A stretch of DNA of 53,267 nt from SIG440 sp045586925 (GTDB lineage Bacteria; Bacillota; Clostridia; Monoglobales; Monoglobaceae). The stretch covers positions 1 through 53,267 of the forward strand of contig JAZNBG010000033.1 of the NCBI GenBank assembly GCA_045586925.1, read 5' to 3'. Positions 16,334 to 28,802 of the stretch are shown piece by piece. The notes below the pieces were generated by a model. It saw only the letters and a list, made by a program, of their open reading frames with translations. It was not told the DNA's origin and ran no database searches. The position numbers and the translations under genes are program-made. Numbering within the stretch: the stretch's first letter is position 1; each line of letters starts with the position of its first letter.

Positions 16334-16802
16334 CCAGAAAATATTTAAGGTCACAAAGGAAATCCGTGATTTAGTCAGGGCTGCAGTTAAGGCATCCCTT
16401 GACTATATGGATTTTGAATTTGGAACAAAGGCTGAAATCAGTCTTATGTTTACCGACAATGATGAAATTCGTCAGCTAAACCGTGAACACAGGAATATCG
16501 ACAGAGCTACAGATGTTTTATCCTTTCCCCTTCTGGAGTATGACGAAGAAGGCAACGTTCTGGACGAATATATGGATTTTAACCCTGATGGCGAGATGTT
16601 CCTTGGCGACATTGTGATTTCTCTTGAACGTGTGGCAGAGCAGGCAGAGGAATACGGACATTCCTTTGAGCGGGAAGTAGGTTTTTTGACGGTACATTCA
16701 ATGTTGCATCTTTTCGGTTATGACCATATGACCCCCGAAGACGAGGAAGAGATGTTCGGCTATCAGGAGGATATCCTGAATGAAATGGGGCTTTTGAGAT
16801 GA
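16305..16802 (+). CDS. ybeY: rRNA maturation endoribonuclease YbeY
   Basis: 165 residues from the ATG at 16305, preceded by AAAGG at 16295. A frame extending to 16248 exists but lies fully inside phoH. YbeY is a metal-dependent RNase of 16S rRNA 3' end processing and ribosome quality control. The three-histidine zinc motif is HSMLHLFGYDH, and DRATDVLSFPL is the family signature. It overlaps dgkA by four bases (ATGA). Confidence 0.93.
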   Translation: MAMKVAIRNNQKIFKVTKEIRDLVRAAVKASLDYMDFEFGTKAEISLMFTDNDEIRQLNREHRNIDRATDVLSFPLLEYDEEGNVLDEYMDFNPDGEMFLGDIVISLERVAEQAEEYGHSFEREVGFLTVHSMLHLFGYDHMTPEDEEEMFGYQEDILNEMGLLR

Positions 16803-17251
16803 AAAAAATCGGGTTTGGCTTTAAAGCGGCATTTCGCGGTATTGTTCATTCAATTCTTTGCGAGCGGAATTTCAGAGTCCATATAGCGGCAATGTGCACG
16901 GTGATATATTTTGCATCGGTATATGAAATTGATTTGCTCAAAGCTGCAATTCTTGCCCTGACAATTGCCTGTGTGATGGCGGCAGAGCTGATAAATACCG
17001 TAATTGAAACAATTGTGGACAAGGTATCTCCCGAAAAGTGCGAGTTGGCAAAAATTGCAAAGGATTGTTCGGCGGCGGCGGTACTGGTTTTGGCAATTGC
17101 GGCGGTATTTATTGCAGGAGCGGTTTTCTGCGAAGCAGATGGTTGGCAAAGGGTATTTATTTACATAAAGGAACAATATTTCAAGCTTATACTGTTTGCT
17201 GTTTTAGTTACAGGATTTATATTTATGAAAAACAAGGAGAACAAAGGATGA
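16799..17251 (+). CDS. dgkA: diacylglycerol kinase / undecaprenol kinase family protein
   Basis: 150 residues. A small membrane kinase; in Gram-positives the DgkA family usually phosphorylates undecaprenol for cell-wall lipid carrier recycling. It has the FRVHIAAM signature after an amphipathic start, the catalytic motif AELINTVIETIVD, and three to four membrane helices. An extra C-terminal hydrophobic segment (about residues 122-144) makes it longer than typical 120-residue members. It starts inside ybeY and ends inside era (ATGA overlaps on both sides), showing tight coupling. Confidence 0.9.
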   Translation: MKKIGFGFKAAFRGIVHSILCERNFRVHIAAMCTVIYFASVYEIDLLKAAILALTIACVMAAELINTVIETIVDKVSPEKCELAKIAKDCSAAAVLVLAIAAVFIAGAVFCEADGWQRVFIYIKEQYFKLILFAVLVTGFIFMKNKENKG

Positions 17252-18132
17252 AATCAGGTTTTGTTGCGATTACAGGGAGACCAAATGCAGGAAAGTCTAC
17301 CCTTATGAATAAAATAATCGGCGAAAAGGTGGCGATTGTATCAAACAAGCCACAAACCACCCGAACGAAGATACTTGGAGTGCATACACAGGACGACTGT
17401 CAGGTAGTGCTGATTGATACCCCCGGTATACACAAGCCTCACAACAAGCTGGGCGAGAAAATGGAGAAATATATTTACACCGCAACTCAGGATATTGATG
17501 TGCTTTTGTATGTGGTGGACTGCAATCTTCACGAAAACGAGTACGAAAAAGAACGTAAGGCACTAGAAGGATTAAAAAAGGGAAACACCCCGGTAATTTT
17601 GGTTGTAAACAAAATCGACACTGTTCCCAAGCTTAATCTTTTGCCTATTCTTGACAGATTAAAGGAACTTTATGATTTCCACGGTATTGTACCTGTTTCG
17701 GCACAAAAAGGTGCAAATGTAGACCAATTAATTAATGAAATTAAGGAACTGTTGCCTGATGGTCCGCAGTTCTTCCCGGGCGACATCATAACCGACCAAC
17801 CGGAGAGACAGATTGTGGCAGAATTTATTCGTGAAAAATCTTTAAGACTTCTTAATCAGGAAATTCCTCACGGTGTTGCGGTTGAAATTGAAAAAATGCA
17901 TAAGCGTGATAACGGAACTTATGAAATTTTGGCGGCAATTTATTGCGAACGTCAGAGCCATAAGGCAATTATTATAGGCAAGCGTGGTGAAAAGCTTAAG
18001 GAAATCGGTAGCCGTGCAAGGCAGGATATAGAGCGTTTCTTAGGTGCAAAGGTTTATCTTGAGCTTTGGGTAAAGGTCAAGGAGGATTGGCGAAATAAGG
18101 AAGCCTTTATGAACACCATCGGGTTTGATTAA
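17248..18132 (+). CDS. era: GTPase Era
   Basis: 294 residues. Era binds 16S rRNA during 30S assembly. GTPase motifs are G1 GRPNAGKST, G2 region TTRT, G3 DTPG and G4 NKID; the C-terminal KH domain carries GKRGEKLKEIG. The ATG at 17248 has AAAGG immediately upstream and overlaps the dgkA stop; a longer frame back to 17038 is inside dgkA and is not real. Next genes are yqzL and recO, as in Bacillus. Confidence 0.96.
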   Translation: MKSGFVAITGRPNAGKSTLMNKIIGEKVAIVSNKPQTTRTKILGVHTQDDCQVVLIDTPGIHKPHNKLGEKMEKYIYTATQDIDVLLYVVDCNLHENEYEKERKALEGLKKGNTPVILVVNKIDTVPKLNLLPILDRLKELYDFHGIVPVSAQKGANVDQLINEIKELLPDGPQFFPGDIITDQPERQIVAEFIREKSLRLLNQEIPHGVAVEIEKMHKRDNGTYEILAAIYCERQSHKAIIIGKRGEKLKEIGSRARQDIERFLGAKVYLELWVKVKEDWRNKEAFMNTIGFD

Positions 18133-18198
18133 TGGTTAAAAGTTACAGTATTTTGAAACTGTCTTTTCCTCACAATATAATTAACGGAGGGAAAGTGT

Positions 18199-18363
18199 AT
18201 GGGAAAAATATCTGAACTTGCATGGAAGGCGTTTGAACAAACCGGCGGCGTCAAGGAGTATCTTAAATACAAAACGTTGTCAGACAGAACACATACAGAG
18301 GTTGGTGAGGAACTTGGGGCTTTTAAAGACTACAGGGATAGTAACAAAAACCACCAAATATAG
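18199..18363 (+). CDS. yqzL: YqzL-like small protein
   Basis: 54 residues. The strong site GGAGG at 18186-18190 precedes the ATG at 18199. The N-terminus ISELAWKAFEQTGGVKEYLKYK resembles Bacillus YqzL (an aromatic W, then F..TG....YL..K), and the position between era and recO is the same as in Bacillus. The C-terminal half overlaps the start of recO in another frame by about 50 bases. Function unknown. It is easily missed because a longer alternate frame of recO covers the same DNA. Confidence 0.75.
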   Translation: MGKISELAWKAFEQTGGVKEYLKYKTLSDRTHTEVGEELGAFKDYRDSNKNHQI

Positions 18364-19075
18364 TGAAACAAGCCTTATCGTTACCATCATCACAAGGGAT
18401 TTTGGCAGGATTTCGGCTATAGCAAACAATGTAAGAAGCTCCAGATCACATATGCGTATGGGGCTTCAGCTTTTTGCGTACAGCGAAATAGTTGTATACG
18501 AGGCTCGCAGTAAAACGGGCCTTTATAAGCTGAATGAAGCAACGGTCTTAGAAGCATTTCCCAATATTCGGTTTTCTCTTGAAAAACTGGCATATGCATC
18601 GTATTTTGCGGAAATTGCCAATAATGCAGTAGGCGAGGATTCCCCCGACGAAGAAACTTTAAGACTTCTTTTAAATTCCCTGTTTGCACTGGAGAGAGAC
18701 TTATGTTCTATGGAGAAAATAAAAACAGTTTATGAGTGGCGTATTGCTGCAATTTCAGGGTACGAACCCCAGCTTGCAGACTGTTGTGCCTGTGGTGAAT
18801 CCGACAATGAGATGTTTTTATCACTTTCGGAAGGTAGAATTTTTTGCAGTAAGTGTGCTGCCGATAAGTCGGGTTGTGCAAAGCTGACCCCGGTGATGCG
18901 ACAGATTTTGAAATATATATGCGAGGCAGAGAGCAAAAAAATATTCTCATTTGATACAAATGAAAAAACCATTGAATATCTGGGTGTTTTGGGCGAACAA
19001 TACATACAACTTCAGCTTGACAAAGACTTTTCCACCCTTGAATATTTGAAAAAAGTTTTAAATCCGGAGTTTTGA
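18314..19075 (+). CDS. recO: DNA repair protein RecO
   Basis: 253 residues from the TTG at 18314. RecO anneals single-stranded DNA and loads RecA with RecF/RecR. The OB-fold start LLKTTGIVTKTTKYSE aligns with known RecO N-termini when initiation is at this TTG, with GGTGAGG just upstream; GTG at 18305 is an alternative. The zinc ribbon is seen as CCACG and FCSKC. An open frame reaches back to 18218 but overlaps yqzL fully and adds non-RecO sequence. The overlap with yqzL suggests translational coupling. Confidence 0.9.
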   Translation: MGLLKTTGIVTKTTKYSETSLIVTIITRDFGRISAIANNVRSSRSHMRMGLQLFAYSEIVVYEARSKTGLYKLNEATVLEAFPNIRFSLEKLAYASYFAEIANNAVGEDSPDEETLRLLLNSLFALERDLCSMEKIKTVYEWRIAAISGYEPQLADCCACGESDNEMFLSLSEGRIFCSKCAADKSGCAKLTPVMRQILKYICEAESKKIFSFDTNEKTIEYLGVLGEQYIQLQLDKDFSTLEYLKKVLNPEF

Positions 19076-19078
19076 AAA

Positions 19079-19735
19079 ATGAAAGAAAAAATAACAGAAT
19101 TTTTAAATGAAAACGGAATACAGCAGGTTGGCTTTTGCCGTCTTAACCCGAATGAAAATCCGTTTGGACTTAGCTTTGCCATATCATATGTTGTGCCTCT
19201 TTCGGGTGCGGTGGTTGATGGCATCACAGACAAGCCTACCCATACATATTTTCATCATTACAGAACGGTAAATACTTTTATTGACAACACCTCACTAAAG
19301 GTTGGAATGATGCTGGCGAATGAAGGATATAATTATGCGGCAATTCCGGCTTCGCAATCGGTAGATGGTCTGCAGGGTATATTCTCACATAAATATGCGG
19401 CAACACTTTCGGGGCTTGGTGCAGTAGGCAAAAGCGGTTTATTCTTATCCGAAAAGTTCGGGCCAAGAGTTCGCCTTGGGACAGTTCTCACCGACTATCC
19501 TTTTGATGTTGTAAACGCAGTGGTAAAGTCGATTTGCGGCGATTGCAGAATTTGTGCTGAAAGCTGTCCTGCAATGGCAATCAGGGGCGAGGAATGGAAG
19601 CCGGGCGATGACCGCGAAGTTATTATTGACGCCAAAGCATGTAGTGACTATATGAAAAAGGCGTTTCAGCATATCGGCAGGGGTGCCGTTTGCGGCATTT
19701 GTATGAAGGTGTGCCCAAAAGGGAAAAAAAGTTAG
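19079..19735 (+). CDS. short epoxyqueuosine reductase (QueG)-like 4Fe-4S protein
   Basis: 218 residues. The C-terminal part has two ferredoxin-type clusters, CGDCRICAESCP and CGICMKVCP, and the middle has SHKYAATLSGLGAVGKSGLFLSEKFGPRVRLGTVLTD, which is the text found in QueG-type proteins before the cluster domain. It is much shorter than QueG (about 300-380) and lacks its C-terminal HEAT-like part, so it probably belongs to the short reductase-like group of anaerobes with unknown substrate. It starts three bases after recO. Confidence 0.7.
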   Translation: MKEKITEFLNENGIQQVGFCRLNPNENPFGLSFAISYVVPLSGAVVDGITDKPTHTYFHHYRTVNTFIDNTSLKVGMMLANEGYNYAAIPASQSVDGLQGIFSHKYAATLSGLGAVGKSGLFLSEKFGPRVRLGTVLTDYPFDVVNAVVKSICGDCRICAESCPAMAIRGEEWKPGDDREVIIDAKACSDYMKKAFQHIGRGAVCGICMKVCPKGKKS

Positions 19736-19771
19736 TCGTAAATTAAATATTAGTAAACTAAATATTAATAT

Positions 19772-19802
19772 AAAAGGAGTTGGTCAAAACCAACTCCTTT
19801 AA
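19772..19802. terminator. bidirectional terminator between the era-recO operon and rpoC
   Basis: AAAGGAGTTGGT pairs with ACCAACTCCTTT around a CAAA loop, with T-rich flanks on both strands. It ends four bases before the rpoC stop codon. Confidence 0.9.
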
Positions 19803-19806
19803 GTTT

Positions 19807-23331
<3,525 letters not shown>

Positions 23332-23427
23332 ACAATATCACTCGACTTTCTGCTCACAATGATAAATCAAGCATCCACACCCCCGCTATGAGCGGCGGAG
23401 GTAAGATAGTCAGGAAATAATCCCGTT

Positions 23428-26400
23428 TTAGAATTCAATATCGTCTGACTCAAAGTCGTCAAAAGCATCTTCTTCAGACATATCGTCATCTGACATTTCT
23501 TCATCGGTAGTATCTTCAAATTCGTAGAAGAGCTCATCGTCCAGAAGATCATCCGAGTCTTCTTCTGCAGGGGCATCTGCCGGATACATTTCGGGAGCAT
23601 CTTCTGCTCGGTCGATGTTAACCTGCAAATCGTCGCCATCATCATCGATACATTCTTTAAGGATTACTTCGTTGCCGTCGGAGTCAAGAACCTTAACGTC
23701 AAGAGCCAAGCTCTGGAGTTCTTTGATAAGAACCTTAAATGACTCAGGAACACCGGGCTTTGGAATATTTTCGCCCTTGACAATTGCTTCGTATGTTTTA
23801 ACACGTCCTACCACGTCATCCGACTTAACTGTCAGGATTTCCTGAAGGGTGTAAGCAGCACCGTAAGCCTCAAGAGCCCAAACTTCCATTTCACCGAATC
23901 TCTGACCGCCGAACTGAGCTTTACCGCCCAAAGGCTGCTGAGTAACAAGTGAGTAAGGACCTGTCGAACGGGCATGGATTTTATCATCAACCAAGTGAGC
24001 AAGTTTAAGCATATGCATATAACCTACTGTTACACGATTGTCAAAGGGCTCGCCTGTACGGCCGTCATAAAGAACGGTTTTACCGTCACGGTCATAGCCT
24101 GCCTGTTCAAGTGCGTCCATAATATCGTCTTCGTTTGCACCGTCAAAAACAGGTGTCGCAACCTTCCAGCCAAGTGCCTTTGCAGCATAGCCAAGATGAA
24201 CCTCAAGTACCTGACCAATGTTCATACGTGAAGGTACGCCCAAGGGGTTAAGGACAATCTGGAGAGGTGTACCATCAGGAAGGAAGGGCATATCTTCTTC
24301 AGGAAGAATTCTTGAAATAACACCCTTATTACCGTGACGACCTGCCATTTTATCACCCACAGAAATCTTTCTCTTCTGAGCGATATAGCAGCGTACTATC
24401 TGGGTTACACCGGGGGGAAGTTCGTCGCTGTTTTCGCGTGTAAATACTTTAACGTCAACAATGATACCATATTCACCGTGTGGTACACGAAGAGAGGTGT
24501 CACGCACCTCGCGTGCCTTTTCACCAAAGATTGCACGGAGCAGACGTTCCTCGGCTGAAAGTTCGGTTTCACCCTTTGGTGTAACCTTACCAACCAGAAT
24601 ATCACCGCTTGAAACCTCGGCACCAATGCGGATAATTCCGCGTTCGTCAAGGTCTTTCAGTGCATCTTCGCCAACATTGGGGATGTCACGGGTAATTTCT
24701 TCTGGACCAAGCTTGGTATCACGTGATTCGATTTCATATTCTTCAATATGGATTGATGTAAGGATATCGTCCTTAACCAGCTGTTCGCTGATAAGCATAG
24801 CATCCTCGTAGTTATAGCCTTCCCAAGTCATAAAACCGATAAGGATGTTTCTACCTAAACCGATTTCGCCGTTCTTAGTTGAGGGGCCGTCGGCAATAAT
24901 GTCGCCTTCTTCAACTCTTTCGCCCTCTACAACAATGGGACGCTGGTTGATGCACATACCCTGGTTTGAACGCATAAACTTGATAAGCTTATAGGTATCT
25001 GTGTCGCCGTCATCTGTTGCAATTTCAATCTGACGTGCAGAAACCTTAGTAACAACACCGCTGCGTTTTGCAAGAATACAAACGCCGGAGTCTTTAGCTG
25101 TTTTAAATTCCATACCTGTACCGATAATAGGTGACTCGGGACAGAGCAGAGGAACTGCCTGACGCTGCATATTTGAACCCATCAGGGCACGGTTAGCATC
25201 GTCGTTTTCAAGGAAGGGAATCATTGCTGTAGCAATGGATGTTACCTGACGAGGAGATACGTCCATATAGTCAACCAGACATTTGCCCGGTTCTGCAGAG
25301 ATTTCAAGGAATTCATCCTTATATCTTGTAACGACCTTTTTAGCAATGAACTTTCCGTTTTCGTCCAGAGGCTCGTTTGCCTGCGCAATGTAAAATCCTT
25401 CCTCTGTGTCGGCTGTTATATATTCAACCTCATCGGTTACACAACCGGTTTCTTTGTCAACCTTGCGGTAGGGAGCTTCAATAAAGCCGTATTCGTTTAC
25501 CTTTGCAAAGCCTGAAAGCGAGTTGATAAGACCGATGTTAGGGCCTTCAGGTGTCTCGATGGGACACATACGTCCGTAATGTGAATGGTGAACGTCACGA
25601 ACTTCAACGCCCGCTCTTTCTCTTGAAAGACCACCGGGACCGAGGGCCGAAAGTCTTCTTTTATGAGTAAGCTCACCAAGTGGGTTAATCTGGTCCATAA
25701 ACTGAGACAGCTGTGATGAACCAAAGAATTCTTTAACTGCTGATGTTACGGGACGAATGTTTATAAGGGTCTGGGGAGTAACAACATCCAAATCCTGTGT
25801 TGACATTCTTTCACGAACAACTCTTTCCATTCTTGAAAGACCGATTCTGAACTGATTCTGAAGAAGTTCGCCAACGCTACGAAGACGACGGTTGCCCAGA
25901 TGGTCAATGTCATCAACGTTGCCGATGCCTGCAGCCAAGTTTCCTACATACGAAATGGATGCAAGAATATCGTCAACAAGAATGTGCTTGGGAATAAGCT
26001 CGTCACGGCGTTCGCGAAGAGCATTTTTGAATTCTTCTGAGTTAACATCAGGGAACTCGTCCATAATCTCTTTAAGAACTGAGTAACGAACGTTTTCGTT
26101 TATTTCGTAATCTCTTGGGTTGTATTCAACAAAGTCGCGAAGGTCAACCATACCGTTGGAAATAACGTTGGTTGTATGCTCGTCATCAACTTTTATGACA
26201 ACCTTATTAATATTTGCAATTTCAAGGGCACGAGCCATTTCCTTGGTGATTTTTTCACCTGCAGGAACAATAAGCTCGCCGGTTTCTTTGTCAACAATGT
26301 TCTCAGCTGAAATCTGACCAACTATACGTGCAGCCATACGGAGCTTTTTGTTGAATTTATATCTGCCTACGCGGGCAAGGTCATAACGCTTGGGGTCGAA

Positions 26401-27174
26401 GAAGAGGTTTGTGATAAGAGACTGTGCACTTTCAACCGTGGGGGGTTCACCCGGACGGAGCTTGCGATAAATCTCAAGCAGACCTTCTTCAACGGTCTTG
26501 GTTGTGTCCTTTTCCATTGTACGCATAATGCGGTCATCCTCGCCGAAAAGCTCGGTAATTTCCGCATCTGTACCAACACCTAAAGCACGAATAAGAACGG
26601 TAATGGGTGTTTTTCTCATTTTATCAATCTTAACGTGGAAAAGGTCGTTGCTGTCGGTTTCATATTCAAGCCATGCTCCACGGTTGGGGATAACCTGTGA
26701 AGAAAACAGCTTTTTACCGATTTTATCGTATTTTTCTGCGAAATATACGCTTGGGGCACGGACAAGCTGGCTGACGATAACACGCTCAGCGCCGTTTATG
26801 ATAAAGGTACCTGACGGAGTCATAATTGGGAAATCGCCCATAAAGATTTCCTGCTCCTTAACCTCACCGGTTTCTTTGTTGATAAGACGAACCTTAACTC
26901 TGAGTGGTGCCGCATATGTAGCGTCACGCTCTTTACATTCCTCAATGTCATATTTGGGGTTCATATCTATTCTGTAATCAATAAATTCCAGAATGAGATT
27001 GCCGGTGTAGTCAGTGATAGGTGACACATCGTGGAAGACTTCTTTCAAGCCTTCATTCAAAAACCAGTCATAAGAATTTTTCTGGATTTCGATAAGATTG
27101 GGCATCTCAATAACTTCCCTTATCTTACCGTAGCTCATTCGGGTATTTCTGCCGAGTTTCACCGGATGTACCAT
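23428..27174 (-). CDS. rpoB: DNA-directed RNA polymerase subunit beta
   Basis: 1248 residues. The rifampicin-region text SQLSQFMDQINPLGELTHKRR, and GEKMAGRHGNKG-type text (here VGDKMAGRHGNKGVIS), are clear. The start MVHPVKLG follows GAGGTGATT with good spacing. After the conserved end (ALDVKVLDSDGNEV) comes a tail of about 75 residues that is mostly Asp and Glu, longer than in Bacillus. A consensus promoter lies at 27411-27439, giving a leader of about 230 bases without rplJ/rplL. The gene is not attached to the usual ribosomal cluster. Confidence 0.98.
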   Translation of the reverse strand: MVHPVKLGRNTRMSYGKIREVIEMPNLIEIQKNSYDWFLNEGLKEVFHDVSPITDYTGNLILEFIDYRIDMNPKYDIEECKERDATYAAPLRVKVRLINKETGEVKEQEIFMGDFPIMTPSGTFIINGAERVIVSQLVRAPSVYFAEKYDKIGKKLFSSQVIPNRGAWLEYETDSNDLFHVKIDKMRKTPITVLIRALGVGTDAEITELFGEDDRIMRTMEKDTTKTVEEGLLEIYRKLRPGEPPTVESAQSLITNLFFDPKRYDLARVGRYKFNKKLRMAARIVGQISAENIVDKETGELIVPAGEKITKEMARALEIANINKVVIKVDDEHTTNVISNGMVDLRDFVEYNPRDYEINENVRYSVLKEIMDEFPDVNSEEFKNALRERRDELIPKHILVDDILASISYVGNLAAGIGNVDDIDHLGNRRLRSVGELLQNQFRIGLSRMERVVRERMSTQDLDVVTPQTLINIRPVTSAVKEFFGSSQLSQFMDQINPLGELTHKRRLSALGPGGLSRERAGVEVRDVHHSHYGRMCPIETPEGPNIGLINSLSGFAKVNEYGFIEAPYRKVDKETGCVTDEVEYITADTEEGFYIAQANEPLDENGKFIAKKVVTRYKDEFLEISAEPGKCLVDYMDVSPRQVTSIATAMIPFLENDDANRALMGSNMQRQAVPLLCPESPIIGTGMEFKTAKDSGVCILAKRSGVVTKVSARQIEIATDDGDTDTYKLIKFMRSNQGMCINQRPIVVEGERVEEGDIIADGPSTKNGEIGLGRNILIGFMTWEGYNYEDAMLISEQLVKDDILTSIHIEEYEIESRDTKLGPEEITRDIPNVGEDALKDLDERGIIRIGAEVSSGDILVGKVTPKGETELSAEERLLRAIFGEKAREVRDTSLRVPHGEYGIIVDVKVFTRENSDELPPGVTQIVRCYIAQKRKISVGDKMAGRHGNKGVISRILPEEDMPFLPDGTPLQIVLNPLGVPSRMNIGQVLEVHLGYAAKALGWKVATPVFDGANEDDIMDALEQAGYDRDGKTVLYDGRTGEPFDNRVTVGYMHMLKLAHLVDDKIHARSTGPYSLVTQQPLGGKAQFGGQRFGEMEVWALEAYGAAYTLQEILTVKSDDVVGRVKTYEAIVKGENIPKPGVPESFKVLIKELQSLALDVKVLDSDGNEVILKECIDDDGDDLQVNIDRAEDAPEMYPADAPAEEDSDDLLDDELFYEFEDTTDEEMSDDDMSEEDAFDDFESDDIEF

Positions 27175-27410
27175 AAAATAATCACCTCTTCGTTAGATTT
27201 GCGGACAAGGCGAAATGCCTGTCGCATTGTATATTAAGCACGTATAGCAGCACAATATATTGTAGCAATTTTCGCAAAATGGTAAAAATTTCACAAGAAT
27301 ATTTTAAACAACTATTGCTTTTTTCATACATATGTGATATACTGCAAATACAGTAAAAAATATGGGTGAAATTTAAAAATACGCAAAAGTACGCACTATA
27401 ATAGGTAACT

Positions 27411-27439
27411 ATTATATCACAAGGTTTTGCCTTTGTCAA
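27411..27439 (-). promoter_or_regulatory. sigma-A-type promoter of rpoBC
   Basis: On the minus strand TTGACA (27434-27439) and TATAAT (27411-27416) are separated by 17 bases. The 230-base leader from about 27404 to 27175 is A/T-rich and includes the palindrome CAATATATTG; no ribosomal protein gene lies in it. No other gene was found in 27175-27531. Confidence 0.85.
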
Positions 27440-27531
27440 TGTGTTTTTGCAAAAATCTGGTGAAAATATTTTTGGATAAGGCATTGAGCTGGTTTGGGGC
27501 TTAATGCCTTTTTAATGAGAGGAACAGACAT

Positions 27532-28383
27532 ATGAAGCTTTATAATCCCTCAGAGCTTAAAAGTGTTATTGAAATGCACGGGTTTTCTTTTTCAAAATCT
27601 CTGGGACAGAATTTTTTGATTGATAAAAATGTTTTGGACAAGATTGTTTTTGGTTCGGGCGTGGACAAAAATTCGTGCGCATTAGAAATCGGTCCGGGTG
27701 CCGGGGTGCTTACAAGAGAACTGGCGCAGGCGGCCAAGATGGTTGTGGCGGTAGAAATTGATAAAAGTCTTATGCCGCTTCTTGACTATACCCTTGGCGA
27801 GTTTGACAATGTGACGGTTGTATGCGAGGATGTACTGAAAGTAGATTTAAAAAAGCTTATTGATGAAAGATTTGGAGGAAAACCTGTTCACGTGGTGGCA
27901 AATCTTCCTTATTATATTACAACACCCATAATAATGAAATTTCTTGAAGAAGAAATCCCGGTAAAATCCCTGACAGTAATGGTGCAGAAGGAGGTTGCCG
28001 ACCGTATGGCAGCATCCCCCGGGGGCAAGGACTATGGTGCACTTTCTGCGGCTGTTCAGTTTTATACTGTGCCCAAAATAATAACAAAGGCAGAGCCGCA
28101 TTGCTTTATGCCTCAGCCTAAGGTTGCCTCGGTGGTTATACATCTTGATGTACAGGATAAACCTACCGTTGAGGTTAATGATAAAGAAAAGATGTTTGCG
28201 ATTATCAAATCGGCTTTTGGACAAAGAAGAAAGACTCTTTTAAATGCACTTTCAAAAAGTCCTTATATTAATATAGGAAAGAACTCTGTTCAAAGTGCCC
28301 TTGAAGAAATGGGTCTTGATATAAATATAAGAGGAGAAAAACTAAGTCTTGAGCAGTTTGCAAGACTTTCGGATTTACTGTAA
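27532..28383 (+). CDS. rsmA: 16S rRNA dimethyladenosine transferase RsmA (KsgA)
   Basis: 283 residues. It dimethylates two adjacent adenosines near the 3' end of 16S rRNA during 30S maturation. The N-terminus FSFSKSLGQNFLID, the SAM motif ALEIGPGAGVLTREL and the catalytic NLPYYITTPI are diagnostic. RBS GAGAGGAA precedes the ATG. It is divergent from rpoB and followed after 20 bases by yhbY, another ribosome assembly factor. Confidence 0.95.
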   Translation: MKLYNPSELKSVIEMHGFSFSKSLGQNFLIDKNVLDKIVFGSGVDKNSCALEIGPGAGVLTRELAQAAKMVVAVEIDKSLMPLLDYTLGEFDNVTVVCEDVLKVDLKKLIDERFGGKPVHVVANLPYYITTPIIMKFLEEEIPVKSLTVMVQKEVADRMAASPGGKDYGALSAAVQFYTVPKIITKAEPHCFMPQPKVASVVIHLDVQDKPTVEVNDKEKMFAIIKSAFGQRRKTLLNALSKSPYINIGKNSVQSALEEMGLDINIRGEKLSLEQFARLSDLL

Positions 28384-28403
28384 AAAGAAAAGGAGAAAAA
28401 AGA

Positions 28404-28685
28404 ATGACAAGTAAGGAAAGAGCATATCTTAAAAGTTTGGCGGCAAATGTGCCGGCATTGTATCAAATAGGTAAGGATGGCATCTCAGAAAATGTAATAA
28501 AATCCACCGATGCGGCACTTGCGGCAAGAGAGCTTATCAAGGTGCACGTTCTCGAAAACTCGATGCTTGATGTACGTGAGGCGGCAGAGGAACTTGCAAA
28601 GGCAACCTGTTCACAGGTTGTAATTGTTATGGGCAGCAAATTAGTGCTTTACAGACGCAGCGACAAAAATATTTGCGAGATGTAG
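28404..28685 (+). CDS. yhbY: YhbY-family RNA-binding protein (CRM domain)
   Basis: 93 residues, a single CRM domain as in YhbY/YqeI. The signature IGKDGISENVIKSTDAAL, together with the late VIVMGSKLVLYRRS, matches the family, which associates with pre-50S ribosomes. RBS AAAGGAGAA precedes the ATG. It forms a two-gene unit with rsmA. No terminator is obvious before the next promoter at 28702. Confidence 0.92.
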   Translation: MTSKERAYLKSLAANVPALYQIGKDGISENVIKSTDAALAARELIKVHVLENSMLDVREAAEELAKATCSQVVIVMGSKLVLYRRSDKNICEM

Positions 28686-28701
28686 GGTTTTGATGAAATA
28701 A

Positions 28702-28749
28702 TTGACATGGCTACAAGCTTGGTGGTATAATCATTCTATTATAGAATGA
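28702..28749 (+). promoter_or_regulatory. promoter and start-site inverted repeat of the envelope operon
   Basis: TTGACA at 28702-28707 and TATAAT at 28726-28731 are 18 bases apart. Immediately downstream, TCATTCTA (28731-28738) and TAGAATGA (28742-28749) form an 8-bp inverted repeat around TTA. It covers the expected transcription start, so it could be an operator or a 5' mRNA hairpin. Confidence 0.7.
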
Positions 28750-28802
28750 GTCACACATTAAAAGTTTGGTGTAAATTTGTTGAGAAAGGCACATGATTTA
28801 AA

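Noticed and set aside
17038..17247. N-terminal extension of Era
   Set aside because: It is the dgkA gene read in another frame; the normal Era start MKSGFVAITGRPNAGKS is at 17248.
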